In this document: in pieces, positions 9,270-18,949 of the stretch | Numbering within the stretch: position 1 is the stretch's first letter | Layout: each line of letters starts with the position of its first letter | Source: Vibrio crassostreae | GTDB lineage: Bacteria; Pseudomonadota; Gammaproteobacteria; Enterobacterales; Vibrionaceae | Direction: 5' to 3' | DNA: 64,000 nucleotides | NCBI RefSeq assembly: GCF_024347415.1 | Contig: NZ_AP025476.1 | Coordinates: 1,612,001 to 1,676,000 of the forward strand | Position numbers and translations under genes: made by a program | The notes under the pieces: model-generated | Seen by the model: the letters and a program-made list of their open reading frames with translations, nothing else | Databases searched by the model: none | Told to the model about the DNA's origin: nothing

Positions 9270-9866
9270 ATGTCGACTTACTTTGCAGGTTTCTCCCTTG
9301 GACTTTCGCTGATCCTTGCGATTGGTTCTCAAAATGCGTTTGTTTTAAAACAAGGTCTCAAGAATCAACACGTATTGGCAGTTTGCGCTGTATGTGCAAT
9401 TTCTGATGCCTTACTCATTAGTTTTGGTGTAACAGGCTTTGGCTCCATCGTTAAGCAGTTTCCTCTAATAGAGCAATTTGCTCGTTTTGGCGGAGCGATC
9501 TTTTTAGGTATGTACTCTTTCTTAAGTTTTCGGTCGGCATTCACTGAAAATCACGCTTTAGAAGCAAGTGTAAAAACCAAAGACTCATTAACTAAAGCGA
9601 TTGCGATGTGTTTGGCGTTCACTTGGCTTAATCCGCATGTGTATTTGGATACTGTGGTATTGCTGGGTTCTATCTCAACTCAATATCAACCTAATCAAAT
9701 GTTGTTTGGTGCTGGTGCCGTATCTGCGTCGTTTGTGTTCTTCTTTTCACTTGGATATGGCGCACGCTTCTTGGCTCCAATGTTTAAGAACCCGAGAGTG
9801 TGGAAGGTGTTGGAATTTGTCGTTGGCGTGATCATGGTGTCTATTGCAATATCTTTGATCGTCTAG
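9270..9866 (+). CDS. LysE/ArgO-family amino-acid exporter
   Basis: 198 residues with about six hydrophobic helices. The N-terminus (GLSLILAIGSQNAFVLKQGL) is typical of LysE/ArgO, as is LAFTWLNPHVYLD in the middle. Family members export lysine, arginine or related basic amino acids across the inner membrane. Ribosome site AAGAGGA overlaps the end of the preceding GNAT gene, suggesting coupled expression. A terminator follows about 135 bases downstream. Confidence 0.86.
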   Translation: MSTYFAGFSLGLSLILAIGSQNAFVLKQGLKNQHVLAVCAVCAISDALLISFGVTGFGSIVKQFPLIEQFARFGGAIFLGMYSFLSFRSAFTENHALEASVKTKDSLTKAIAMCLAFTWLNPHVYLDTVVLLGSISTQYQPNQMLFGAGAVSASFVFFFSLGYGARFLAPMFKNPRVWKVLEFVVGVIMVSIAISLIV

Positions 9867-10169
9867 CTGCGCGTAATTAGGCATTCAAACATATTATCTA
9901 AAGTGACTACTTAAAGTGACTACCTTTAGTTACTTCAGTATTTAATTATTTCTAGAAATAACGAATTAAGTAATTTATGCGTATGGCCACTGACACCTAA
10001 AACCGCTCTAACGTTGAGCGGTTTTTTTATGTCAAAAATAACGATTGCTCACGCTATGGGCGGAGTTGGTCCAAAGCCTGAAATTAGTTGGTTTTCACAA
10101 GCTTATAAAAGGGAATTATCTCGACTATTTTGGTAGATTAAAAGTATTACAGACTTCCAGTGAGCAGCA
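9867..10169. other. 303-bp intergenic region before sbcD
   Basis: It holds a 13-bp direct repeat (TAAAGTGACTAC twice, about 9899-9924), a clear terminator (9999-10028), and presumably the sbcD promoter in the last 100 bases. No gene seen. Confidence 0.5.
9999..10028 (+). terminator. Rho-independent terminator after the LysE gene
   Basis: Stem AACCGCTC/GAGCGGTT with a 7-base loop, followed by a run of seven T. Confidence 0.85.
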
Positions 10170-11423
10170 ATGAAGATTCTTCACACGTCCGATTGGCACC
10201 TTGGCCAAAACTTCTACAATAAAAGCCGTAAGAATGAACATGAACGGTTTTTACAATGGTTACTTGAGCAAGTTACAGAGCACGACATTGACGCGATCAT
10301 TGTTGCTGGCGACATTTTCGATACCAGTACACCACCGAGTTACGCTCGTGAGATGTATAACAAGTTTGTGGTCGATTCGAACAAGATCGGCTGCCAATTG
10401 GTGTTATTAGGTGGAAATCACGATTCAGTCTCTGTGCTTAAAGAGACCCAACAGCTGCTCAAATACATGGGTGCAGACGTGATCCCAAACACCAATGAAG
10501 ATCATGCGACTCAGGTTGTCGAACTAAAAGGCAAGAGCGGCGATGTAGAAGCGCTGGTTTGTGCCATTCCTTTTATTCGCCCTCGCGATGTGTTGACCAG
10601 TCAGGCAGGTGTCACAGGCGTTGAGCGTCAGAAGCAACTTGGTGATGCGATTAAACAGCACTACCAAAATGTTTATGATGCGGCGGTTGCTAAGCGCGCG
10701 ACGTTTGAAAACAGCGAGCACATGCCGATTATCGCTACCGGTCATTTAACGGCTATGGGTGTCCAACAATCGGATTCGGTACGTGATATCTATGTCGGCA
10801 ATCTTGATGGTTTCGCCGCTGATGGCTTCCCAGACGCAGACTATATTGCACTTGGACATATCCACCGCCCACAAGTGGTGGCAAAGCGTGAATACATTCG
10901 TTATTCAGGCTCTCCAATCCCACTAAGCTTTGATGAACTTAAATCTCAAAAGCAGGTATGTGTGGTTGAGTTTGTTGAGGGTGAGCGCACCATTTCTCAA
11001 TTGCCCGTTCCTACATTCCAACCTCTAGCTGAAATCAAAGGTGACTTGAGCGAGATTGAATCTCAGCTTAACCAATACATAGGTTTAGATAGCGACCAAA
11101 GCGTGTGGTTATCGATAGAAGTGCAAGCGCAAGATTACTTGTCGGATCTACAAGAGCGCATGCGTTCATTAACTGACGGTTTGAATGTGGAAGTACTTCA
11201 ACTGCGCCGAGCAAGAGAGCGTCGTAATCAAGCATTAGAGCAAGAGTCGGCAGAGACCTTATCTGAACTGAGCCCGATGGACGTGTTTAGCAAGCGTATT
11301 GCCTTAGAAGAGTTTGAAACGGATTCTGAAAAAGCGCGTTTAGAGCGAATGACAGTGAAGTTTAAACAAGTGATGGTTGAAGTGTCTGAGAGCGCTCAAG
11401 CGCCAAACAAAGTAGAAGAGTAA
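10170..11423 (+). CDS. sbcD: Nuclease SbcCD subunit D
   Basis: 417 residues. Phosphoesterase motifs are in order: TSDWHLG (Asp8, His10), AGDIFDTSTPP, LGGNHDS, ATGHLTAMG and GHIHRPQ, all Mn-binding. SbcD is the Mre11-type nuclease that with the SbcC ATPase cuts DNA hairpins and blocked double-strand ends in the cytoplasm. Its stop is five bases before the sbcC start, so the two are cotranscribed. Length and motif order are normal. Confidence 0.96.
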   Translation: MKILHTSDWHLGQNFYNKSRKNEHERFLQWLLEQVTEHDIDAIIVAGDIFDTSTPPSYAREMYNKFVVDSNKIGCQLVLLGGNHDSVSVLKETQQLLKYMGADVIPNTNEDHATQVVELKGKSGDVEALVCAIPFIRPRDVLTSQAGVTGVERQKQLGDAIKQHYQNVYDAAVAKRATFENSEHMPIIATGHLTAMGVQQSDSVRDIYVGNLDGFAADGFPDADYIALGHIHRPQVVAKREYIRYSGSPIPLSFDELKSQKQVCVVEFVEGERTISQLPVPTFQPLAEIKGDLSEIESQLNQYIGLDSDQSVWLSIEVQAQDYLSDLQERMRSLTDGLNVEVLQLRRARERRNQALEQESAETLSELSPMDVFSKRIALEEFETDSEKARLERMTVKFKQVMVEVSESAQAPNKVEE

Positions 11424-11428
11424 CCAGT

Positions 11429-14400
11429 ATGAAGATTTTAAGCCTAGAATTTGAAAACCTGAACTCTTTGAAAGGACGTTGGAAGCTCGACTTCACCCAA
11501 TCACCGTTTGCAGAAAATGGCCTGTTCGCGATTACTGGCCCAACAGGTGCGGGTAAAACCACCATTCTTGATGCGATTTGTTTGGCACTGTTCCACCGCA
11601 CACCGCGTTTGAAAAGTATCGCTAAAGGCAACAACGAATTAATGACGCGTGGTACGGGTGAGTGTTTCGCTGAACTGGAATTTGAAGTACAGGGCAAAAC
11701 TTACCGCTCGAACTTCCACCAAAAGCGAGCGCGTGGAAAACACGATGGCGCATTACAAACGCCAACGTGTGAATTTGCGGATGCGGACACCGACAAAGTC
11801 TTAGAGACCATGCTGACCAAGAAAACCAAATTGGTGGAGCAGGTAACAGGTCTCGATTTTTCACGCTTCACTAAATCCATCATGTTGTCTCAGGGTGAGT
11901 TTGCGGCGTTCTTAAATGCCAATGCTAACGACCGTGCAGAGCTACTTGAAGAGCTGACGGGAACCGAAGTTTATAGCCTGATTTCAGAGCGTATCTACGA
12001 TCATTTTAAGTCGAGTGAAGAGTCGCTTAATCACCTTAAAGCGAAAGCCGAAGGTGTGAGCTTACTGTCTGAAGAGCAAATCCAAGAGCTAACCGCAGAT
12101 CGAGAAACGTTAGAAGCCGAGCAGAAGCGTTTGTCTGAGCAGTTAAAAGAGTGGCAAGCGCATCTAAGCTGGTGGAAAGATATGACCAAAGCTGAGCAAA
12201 CTATTGCGACCAGTGAGCACGATCTTAAAACAGCTCAAGATGAACTAGACCGTAATCAACCTTCACTCGAGCGTTTAGCAAACAGTGAACCGGCTGAAAA
12301 GCTGCGCCCAATGCACAAAGATTTAAAGCGTTGCGAACAAGAGGTGAGCACTACTCAAGCTCACTTAGATAACAGCATCAAGTTACTTATTGTTCGTGAT
12401 GAAGAAAAGCAAGATGCGCAAACGAAACTGACGCAAAGCGGTGTGATTGTCGAACAGGTTAAACGCGAGCAACAAGATCAAGAGAAGATCATTGATCTCG
12501 TGCGTCCGCTAGATAACCAAATTGCCGTGCTTAAAGATAAACAAACTGTGGCCGTTAATGCAGCGAATACGCTGAACGAGCAACATACTCAGCAGCGCAA
12601 TCAACAGGCTGTTATAGTCCAAAAAACAGAGGTACTGAAGCAACAGGACCAACTCAGCACTGAGTACCTAAATACACATCAAGCTGACCAATATTTAGAA
12701 AAATACTTAGGTCAGTGGCAAGCCAAAGTTGAACAAGTTCGTATCCTAGAGCGTCAGCATTCAGAACTACTAAACTCAGCGAAGCAAGCTTTGTCCGCAG
12801 TGGATGCTCAGCAAGCGACTATCAAAACTGCTCAAGAAGTAAAAGTAACGCAAGACAAAGCATTAGCAGAATCGGTTGTGACAGAAAATAATACCAAGCA
12901 GCAATGGGAAGCCTTACAAGGCAACACTAGCGAACAAGTGTTGAATGCGCAAAAAGACCTGCTGGAGTTCTGGAATCGCAATACGCACTCGTTATTGGAA
13001 ATTAATCGTGGCTTCCTAAATGCTCAACAACAGTTGCACGCGAAAACACAGGCACATCAAACTAACAATCAGTTGGTCGACAAACTTTCGAAAGAACGTG
13101 AAGTGCTGGTGGATCGATATAAAGAGAAAGAGACGTCTCTTGAGCGATTAACGCGTTTGATTGATCAAGAAGGCGAATTAGCGAAATACCGTGCAGCTTT
13201 AGAATCTGGATCTGAGTGCCCACTGTGTGGTTCAACAGACCATTCGATCGAGCAGTCGCAAGATATTGCAAATCTGGTCTCGCAAAAAGATCGGGAAAAC
13301 CTAGAGTTGGCAGCCATTAAGAAAGAAGGCCAAGAGCATCGTCAGCAATTAGATTCTCTTGCCCCTATGATTGCAGCGCTTAACGATGACATCCTGCGTG
13401 CACAAGCGGATATTCAACAAGCCCAACTGAATTGGCAAGGCATTGTTGGTAAGCTTCAACAGGGCTTATCAGATTTCGCTGGCACGGCTCCAGAGCTAGC
13501 TCTGCTAACGATTAACGATTTAGGCAATGAAGCTACGGTCGCGACCTTTGCTCAGCAGTGTGAACTTCAACTAAGTCAGATCTCGCAGCAACTGAAGGCA
13601 TTGGGTGATGCCAAAGCGCACTATGCGGAAGCTGAGAAACAACGCTTGTCTGTAAGTGTTATGGCTGACAAGGCGCAATCTAACCTTGAGTTGGCTGAGC
13701 AACGCTTAGCTGATCTGAATAAACAAAACCACATTACAAACGAACAAGTAGCTAAGACAGCTCAAGCGAAAGATCAGCAATGGCATTCGTTGAAAGAGAG
13801 CATTGTTCAAACCGCTATCGAAGCACCTGAACTTGAACATATCGATGATTGGTTTACTGCGAAATCACAAGCATCAAGCACATGGCAGCAAACCAAACAG
13901 CAACAGGCCGATATTGAGAAGCAACTGATTACTCAAAATGCCGAATTGAAAACCTTAGATGACAAGCTAAGTAGCGCAGAGAAAGAGCTCGCGACATTGA
14001 CGCAAGAGAGTGAGTCTCTAGTGTCAGAGCTCACTCGTGTAACTGCCGAAAGAACAAAGTTATTTGGTGACAAAGACATTCAAACCACCAGTAATGCGAT
14101 GAAGCAAAAAGTCACTGAAGCGGTTAGTGTATTTGATGCCGCTCAGTTGGTGCTTAACCGTTGCGAACTTGAACATCGAACCGAGCAAACTAAACATACC
14201 AGCTTCTCTGAAGAGCTGACCAGCAAGCAGTCAAATCACACACAAGTGTCGAATGCTTGGCTAGAAGCGCTGAAAACTAGCCCATTTGAAGGAGAGGCTG
14301 ATTTTGAAGCAGCATTATTAGACGAAGAGGTTAGAACTCAGCTTCAAAGCCTCAAGAAGTCTATAGATGAAGCGATTGTCAGTGCACAAGCTAGGTTGAA

Positions 14401-15145
14401 CACTGTCAAGGCGACGGAGGTGGAGCTACAAAACCACGAAAATGCTAAAACATGGCAAGAGCAAGACCAACAACAAGTTGAACTTGCGACGACTGAATGC
14501 CAAAACGCACAACAAAGTCATGCAACAAAGATCGGCGCGATTTCTGCCAATCTTGAAACTGATAGCCAGAACCGCAGCAATCAGCAAGATCTGTTCAAGC
14601 AAATCGATGAGCAACAAGTCGAGTTTGATGATATCTCACGTCTTAACTCGCTTATTGGTTCTAAGAACGGCGACAAATTCCGTAAGTTTGCCCAAGGTCT
14701 AACGCTGGAAAATTTGGTGTACCTTGCGAATAAGCAGTTGCAGCGTTTGCATGGTCGTTACGAACTTAAACGTAAAGCCGACGATGGGTTAGAACTGCAA
14801 GTGCTGGACACATGGCAGGGCGATGTGATGCGTGACACGAAGACGTTATCAGGTGGCGAAAGCTTCTTGGTGAGTTTAGCGTTGGCATTAGCGCTTTCTG
14901 ATCTTGTCAGCTACAAAACCAGTATTGATTCTTTGTTCTTGGATGAAGGTTTCGGCACCCTTGATAGTGACACATTGGACATTGCCCTAAACGCTCTCGA
15001 TAACCTGAATGCGTCTGGAAAGATGATTGGTGTTATTAGCCACGTTGAAGCACTGAAGGAGCGAGTGCCCGTTCAGCTTAAAGTGACAAAACACTCTGGC
15101 TTAGGTGTGAGTGAGATGGAGAAGCAGTACAAAGTTGTCGCTTAG
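11429..15145 (+). CDS. sbcC: Nuclease SbcCD subunit C (SMC-like ATPase)
   Basis: 1238 residues, slightly longer than the E. coli protein. The Walker A motif GPTGAGKTT is at 37-45. Two long Gln/Glu-rich coiled coils flank a zinc-hook CPLC motif near residue 595 (ECPLCGSTDH). The ABC signature LSGGESFLVSLALALALSD is near 1140, followed by Walker B FLDEGFGTLD. It is the Rad50-like partner of SbcD, and dimerises through the hook while the heads bind DNA and ATP. It directly follows sbcD with a 5-base gap. Confidence 0.96.
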   Translation: MKILSLEFENLNSLKGRWKLDFTQSPFAENGLFAITGPTGAGKTTILDAICLALFHRTPRLKSIAKGNNELMTRGTGECFAELEFEVQGKTYRSNFHQKRARGKHDGALQTPTCEFADADTDKVLETMLTKKTKLVEQVTGLDFSRFTKSIMLSQGEFAAFLNANANDRAELLEELTGTEVYSLISERIYDHFKSSEESLNHLKAKAEGVSLLSEEQIQELTADRETLEAEQKRLSEQLKEWQAHLSWWKDMTKAEQTIATSEHDLKTAQDELDRNQPSLERLANSEPAEKLRPMHKDLKRCEQEVSTTQAHLDNSIKLLIVRDEEKQDAQTKLTQSGVIVEQVKREQQDQEKIIDLVRPLDNQIAVLKDKQTVAVNAANTLNEQHTQQRNQQAVIVQKTEVLKQQDQLSTEYLNTHQADQYLEKYLGQWQAKVEQVRILERQHSELLNSAKQALSAVDAQQATIKTAQEVKVTQDKALAESVVTENNTKQQWEALQGNTSEQVLNAQKDLLEFWNRNTHSLLEINRGFLNAQQQLHAKTQAHQTNNQLVDKLSKEREVLVDRYKEKETSLERLTRLIDQEGELAKYRAALESGSECPLCGSTDHSIEQSQDIANLVSQKDRENLELAAIKKEGQEHRQQLDSLAPMIAALNDDILRAQADIQQAQLNWQGIVGKLQQGLSDFAGTAPELALLTINDLGNEATVATFAQQCELQLSQISQQLKALGDAKAHYAEAEKQRLSVSVMADKAQSNLELAEQRLADLNKQNHITNEQVAKTAQAKDQQWHSLKESIVQTAIEAPELEHIDDWFTAKSQASSTWQQTKQQQADIEKQLITQNAELKTLDDKLSSAEKELATLTQESESLVSELTRVTAERTKLFGDKDIQTTSNAMKQKVTEAVSVFDAAQLVLNRCELEHRTEQTKHTSFSEELTSKQSNHTQVSNAWLEALKTSPFEGEADFEAALLDEEVRTQLQSLKKSIDEAIVSAQARLNTVKATEVELQNHENAKTWQEQDQQQVELATTECQNAQQSHATKIGAISANLETDSQNRSNQQDLFKQIDEQQVEFDDISRLNSLIGSKNGDKFRKFAQGLTLENLVYLANKQLQRLHGRYELKRKADDGLELQVLDTWQGDVMRDTKTLSGGESFLVSLALALALSDLVSYKTSIDSLFLDEGFGTLDSDTLDIALNALDNLNASGKMIGVISHVEALKERVPVQLKVTKHSGLGVSEMEKQYKVVA

Positions 15146-15194
15146 GTTCTTGCTATATTCATCAGTGCAGAAATAGAAACATAGCTAGATGAAG

Positions 15195-15345
15195 CAGATC
15201 CCCCGACTCAGTCTTTCCTCCTTCTCGAGGATGACGGAGTCGGGGGCTGTTATCAATCATTCCGCCGCCACTCCTTAAAGTCAGGAGCGTTCAAAAAGTA
15301 GCCGTCACTCCCTAAAATGAGAAACGAGCGTAATAGGGAATCTCC
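15195..15345. repeat. Two adjacent REP-like inverted repeats
   Basis: First element: CCCCCGACTC (15200-15209) pairs perfectly with GAGTCGGGGG (15237-15246) around CTCGAGG-containing sequence. Second element: TCCCTA (15309-15314) pairs with TAGGGA (15334-15339) around AATGAGAAACGAGCG. They are GC-richer than the surroundings and of the kind found in many intergenic spots of Vibrio genomes. Lacking a clean T-run, they are imperfect as terminators, but they could end sbcDC transcription. Confidence 0.65.
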
Positions 15346-15385
15346 AGTAAACGCAGGAAGTGGACTCATCCAAAAGGAAACGACC

Positions 15386-15520
15386 ATGCACAAGAAGCCT
15401 CATTTACCGACCAAGACATGTCCCGTTTGCCAAAAGCCTTTTGCATGGCGTAAAAAGTGGCAGCGTTGTTGGGACGGTGTTATTTACTGTTCAGAACGTT
15501 GTCGTCGCAACAAGTCTTAG
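15386..15520 (+). CDS. DUF2256 mini zinc-binding protein
   Basis: 44 residues from the ATG at 15386, with AAAGGA seven bases before it. The layout [14 protein letters not shown], then [10 protein letters not shown], gives two Cys pairs, likely one zinc site, and is the DUF2256 signature. The function is unknown. From memory, DUF2256 genes often sit beside photolyase or cryptochrome genes, and such genes lie 2-5 kb away here on the other strand. A longer reading with an upstream start would run into the REP-like repeats and is not credible. Confidence 0.85.
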   Translation: MHKKPHLPTKTCPVCQKPFAWRKKWQRCWDGVIYCSERCRRNKS

Positions 15521-15668
15521 TCTTCATACACTCTATTCTCTATCAGCCAAGTCCGGTAAACCGATATTTCCTTCCTTTGTTATCATTTTGATGTTCCTTT
15601 AATCGTTTGGTCATTCATTTCTTAAGTTAATATTTCTATCTGTAAGATAAGTGATGTATAAAGGCGGC

Positions 15669-16556
15669 ATGAAGATACCTAAAAGAATACAGCCTTTAGT
15701 TGACGATGGTTTGGTCGACGAGGTGACAAGCCAACTCATGAGTGGCAAAGAAGCATCGGTGTACATTGTGCGCTGCGGCGATACGATCCGTTGTGCCAAG
15801 GTATATAAGGAAATTAGCCAACGTAGTTTCAAAAAAGCGACTGCGTATCGTGAAGGCCGAAAAGTACGAAACAGCCGCCGTGCTAGAGCGATGGAAAAAG
15901 GTTCTGGTTTTGGCCGTGAGCAACAAGAAAAGGTTTGGCAAAGCGCTGAAGTGGATGCCTTGTATAAACTGGCAGAAGCGGGTGTTCGTGTGCCTGTCCC
16001 TTATGGCTGTTTTGACGGCGTATTGCTGATGGAATTGGTTACGGACGACGAAGGTTACGTTGCCCCACGACTTAATGATGTTGTTATGTCACCTGAGCAA
16101 GCCATCGAAGATCACGCAGTGATGATGACCTACGTGGTTAAGATGTTGTGTGTCGGTTTGATCCATGGAGATTTGTCTGAATTCAACGTCTTGGTTGATG
16201 AATACGGTCCGGTGATTATCGATCTGCCACAAGCGGTTGATGCTTCGGCGAATAACAATGCCGAGTGGATGCTGACTCGTGATATCAATAACATTCGTGA
16301 CTATTACGCGCAGTTTGCCCCTGAACTGGCGAAAACAGAGTACGCCAAGGAAATGTGGGCGCTCTACGAAAAAGGCGACCTTAAGCCAGACAACAAGTTA
16401 ACTGGTGAGTTTACAGAAAGTGATGCTTTGGCAGATATCGATGCGATTATGCATGAGATAGACGCGGCCAGAATTGAAGAGCAACACCGACGTGAACGTG
16501 CTAAGGAAGAGAAAGACGGAGTGGACGAGAGTAAGTTCAATTGGGCTGAATCTTAA
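15669..16556 (+). CDS. RIO1-like serine protein kinase (PA4780 type)
   Basis: 295 residues from the Met of MKIPKRIQPL, preferred to a Met six codons upstream because AAAGG lies 5 bases before it. The nucleotide loop is MSGKEASVY, the invariant Lys is in RCAKVYK (Lys44), the catalytic loop is HGDLSEFNVLV (near residue 166) and the metal loop is IDLPQAV. These are RIO-kinase features. The charged C-terminal tail (EEQHRRERAKEEKDG) is typical of bacterial members. The natural substrate is not established. Probably monocistronic, with a good terminator after it. Confidence 0.87.
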   Translation: MKIPKRIQPLVDDGLVDEVTSQLMSGKEASVYIVRCGDTIRCAKVYKEISQRSFKKATAYREGRKVRNSRRARAMEKGSGFGREQQEKVWQSAEVDALYKLAEAGVRVPVPYGCFDGVLLMELVTDDEGYVAPRLNDVVMSPEQAIEDHAVMMTYVVKMLCVGLIHGDLSEFNVLVDEYGPVIIDLPQAVDASANNNAEWMLTRDINNIRDYYAQFAPELAKTEYAKEMWALYEKGDLKPDNKLTGEFTESDALADIDAIMHEIDAARIEEQHRRERAKEEKDGVDESKFNWAES

Positions 16557-16604
16557 GCCTTTGCGCTATTCTTTGTTCCGAACCATCTCTTCTTAAAACG
16601 AATT

Positions 16605-16640
16605 AACCCAACAGAACAACTGCTCTGTTGGGTTTTCTTT
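16605..16640. terminator. Terminator between convergent genes
   Basis: ACCCAACAGA pairs with TCTGTTGGGT, followed by TTTTCTTTT on the plus strand. It serves the RIO kinase gene and perhaps the convergent operon. Confidence 0.8.
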
Positions 16641-16649
16641 TATTCGTTC

Positions 16650-17390
16650 TTACCAAGTCAGTTGTTCACCATCGTATGCGTATAAATGTCCGGTTTGTTC
16701 AGGCGTCGCAGTGCGAATAATATCAACCAATTGATGGGCGACATAACTCGACTCAAACAGCTTTCCTTGCGGCACATTGTTTTGGAAAGGTTTCGATAGA
16801 GCGGTGTCGGTTGTACCGGGGTGCAGTGCTAACACGGTACCTTTCTTGAGTGTTCGTTGCCATTCAATCGACATAGTTTTTATGAACATGTTAAGCGCCG
16901 CTTTAGATGAGCGATAGCTGTACCAACCGCCTAATCTGTTATCTGAAATGCTGCCTACTTTAGCTGATATCACGGCAAATTTTGGATTGTCGCTGGCTTT
17001 AAGGATTGGAGTGAAGTGCTTAGCCAATAGTAAGCTAGGTAGGGTATTGACGGAGATATTTTTCAAAAAGAACTCTGGGTCGATAGACGACAGATTCTTT
17101 TCTGGCCCTGAGTCTGGCGTATGCAGCATACCGACGCAGTTTATTAACCAATCCAACCTTTCAAATTGAGTGCTGAGCTCTTTTATATCTACTTCGCTAG
17201 TCGCATCGACTTGGTGCCAATGTAGCCTGTGATCTTCTAGATCAGGTTGTTGCGAGTGATAAGTGGCGTCGACATGCACATCGAGAAAATCAAAGCGAGA
17301 CAGCTCAGACAATAGGTGCTTAACCACGGCAAAACCGATGCCGCCGCTTCCACCAATAACCAATATGTGTAATCTGAGTTGCTCCACCAT
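16650..17390 (-). CDS. Short-chain dehydrogenase/reductase in the photolyase operon
   Basis: 246 residues. The cofactor motif is GGSGGIG (13-19), the NAG-like position reads NCVG, and the catalytic YSYRSSK keeps the Tyr-x3-Lys pair, with Ser in VISAKVGS upstream. It resembles the CsgA/YciK-like SDRs often found beside photolyases in gammaproteobacteria. The substrate is unknown. Its ATG overlaps the stop of the preceding gene by one base (TAATG), so translation is probably coupled. Confidence 0.85.
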   Translation of the reverse strand: MVEQLRLHILVIGGSGGIGFAVVKHLLSELSRFDFLDVHVDATYHSQQPDLEDHRLHWHQVDATSEVDIKELSTQFERLDWLINCVGMLHTPDSGPEKNLSSIDPEFFLKNISVNTLPSLLLAKHFTPILKASDNPKFAVISAKVGSISDNRLGGWYSYRSSKAALNMFIKTMSIEWQRTLKKGTVLALHPGTTDTALSKPFQNNVPQGKLFESSYVAHQLVDIIRTATPEQTGHLYAYDGEQLTW

Positions 17391-18949
17391 TATAAGTCCT
17401 CCAAGTTAGTCAGTCGTTGTTCTGCTGTATCAAGTATTGCTTGCTGGTCTTGTTCATCCATGTTGTCCCAAGAGCGATACAACATCCCCATTCGTGGGTT
17501 ACGATTTAATGCGTCACGGTGTTGATTCATAAAACGCCAGTACAAGCTATTGAATGGACACGAGCTTTCGCCACTGCGTTCTTTGATCTGATAATGACAG
17601 CCTTTGCAGTAGTCACTCATGCGATTAATGTACGAACCGCTGGCAGAGTATGGTTTGGTTCCTACGATCCCGCCATCCGCAAACAGTGCCATACCTCGCG
17701 TATTTGGCATTTCAACCCATTCAATCGCGTCAACGTAAATGCCAAGGTACCAACTGTCGACTTGGTCGGGCGCAATCCCTGTGATTAAGCAGAAATTGCC
17801 AGTGACCATGAGCCTTTGAATATGATGCGCGTAAGCAAACTCTAATGACTGACCAATCGCGTGCTTCATGCAATTCATTTTGGTTTGGCCATCCCAAAAG
17901 TAATGCGGCAATTGGCGATCGGCGGCGTAGTGGTTTTTGTTAGCGTACGCAGGCATGTTCGCCCAATACACCGCACGTATGTATTCACGCCACCCCAGAA
18001 TTTGACGAACGAAGCCTTCGACTTGTGCAATATCGATAGTTGGAGCGTTTGACTTAGAAGAGGCTTGGTAGGCGGAGAGTGCAGCATCAATGACTTCTTT
18101 GGGGCTAACAAGTTTACTGTTCAGAGAGAACGAAATACGGCTGTGATACAAGCTCCATTTAGAGTCGTGTTCTGTGGTCATCGCATCTTGAAAGTGCCCA
18201 AATAACGGTAAGCAGACTTGGCAGAAATGCGCGAGCAGAGACAAACTTTGTGCGCGGTTAACTGGCCATAATAATTGGTTGCCGACTTGACCAATGGTTT
18301 GTACGTGGTGGCGTTCTATTCGCTGCAAAATGTCGGTTATGTCATTGGTAAACATCAGAGGTTGAGGCAGTTTTTCAATGTCTTGCTTCCTGAGCTTCTT
18401 TCGATTGCTCGCGTCGTAATTCCATTTGCCACCAACGGGCTTTCCGTCTTCTAGCAAAATGTCGAAACGCTTTCTCATTCGGCGATAGAAGTGTTCCATC
18501 ATGATGCGCTTATCTTTCGGAAACTGTTGTTCGATCTCTTCGAATGGAAAGAGGAAGTGTTCAGTATCACAACAGCCTTTGGCTGCATTGGTGAGTTTGA
18601 GCTTGTTCATCTGCTCTAAGAGGCGATATTCATCTGGCCTTTGATATTCAAACTTCTCTGCGCCGAATTCATGTACATAGTGCTTTAGAAGTGTATCTAG
18701 GTTTTCAAATTGGGCTGTGTCATCTAAGGTCAAGTGAAGTACTTGATGGCCTTGTTGTTTGAGTTCGTTGGCAAAGTAGCCCATTGCAGAGAAAAAAGCC
18801 GCCACCTTTTGGATGTGTGATGCAACGTAGTCAGTCTCTTGTTTAAGTTCGGCAATGATATAAATGACGTCATCATCAACCTGTTGAAACCAAGAGTGCT
18901 GGATATTGAGTTGGTCGCCTAAGACAAGGCGCACGGTTTTGAAGTTCAT
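17390..18949 (-). CDS. Cryptochrome/photolyase-related protein (FeS-BCP type)
   Basis: 519 residues from the ATG at 18949, which overlaps the upstream stop as ATGA and has AGGA seven bases earlier. A start 17 codons upstream is unlikely. The N-terminal domain (RLVLGDQLNIQHSWF) is the DPRP/PF04244 Rossmann part. The C-terminal FAD domain holds four Cys (NCMKH; CKGCHY; SCPFN) matching the [4Fe-4S] ligands of bacterial (6-4) photolyases. It also has WYLGIYVDAIEWVEMPNTRGM and MSDYC. It probably repairs (6-4) photoproducts or acts as a light receptor; sequence alone does not separate these. Confidence 0.87.
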   Translation of the reverse strand: MNFKTVRLVLGDQLNIQHSWFQQVDDDVIYIIAELKQETDYVASHIQKVAAFFSAMGYFANELKQQGHQVLHLTLDDTAQFENLDTLLKHYVHEFGAEKFEYQRPDEYRLLEQMNKLKLTNAAKGCCDTEHFLFPFEEIEQQFPKDKRIMMEHFYRRMRKRFDILLEDGKPVGGKWNYDASNRKKLRKQDIEKLPQPLMFTNDITDILQRIERHHVQTIGQVGNQLLWPVNRAQSLSLLAHFCQVCLPLFGHFQDAMTTEHDSKWSLYHSRISFSLNSKLVSPKEVIDAALSAYQASSKSNAPTIDIAQVEGFVRQILGWREYIRAVYWANMPAYANKNHYAADRQLPHYFWDGQTKMNCMKHAIGQSLEFAYAHHIQRLMVTGNFCLITGIAPDQVDSWYLGIYVDAIEWVEMPNTRGMALFADGGIVGTKPYSASGSYINRMSDYCKGCHYQIKERSGESSCPFNSLYWRFMNQHRDALNRNPRMGMLYRSWDNMDEQDQQAILDTAEQRLTNLEDL

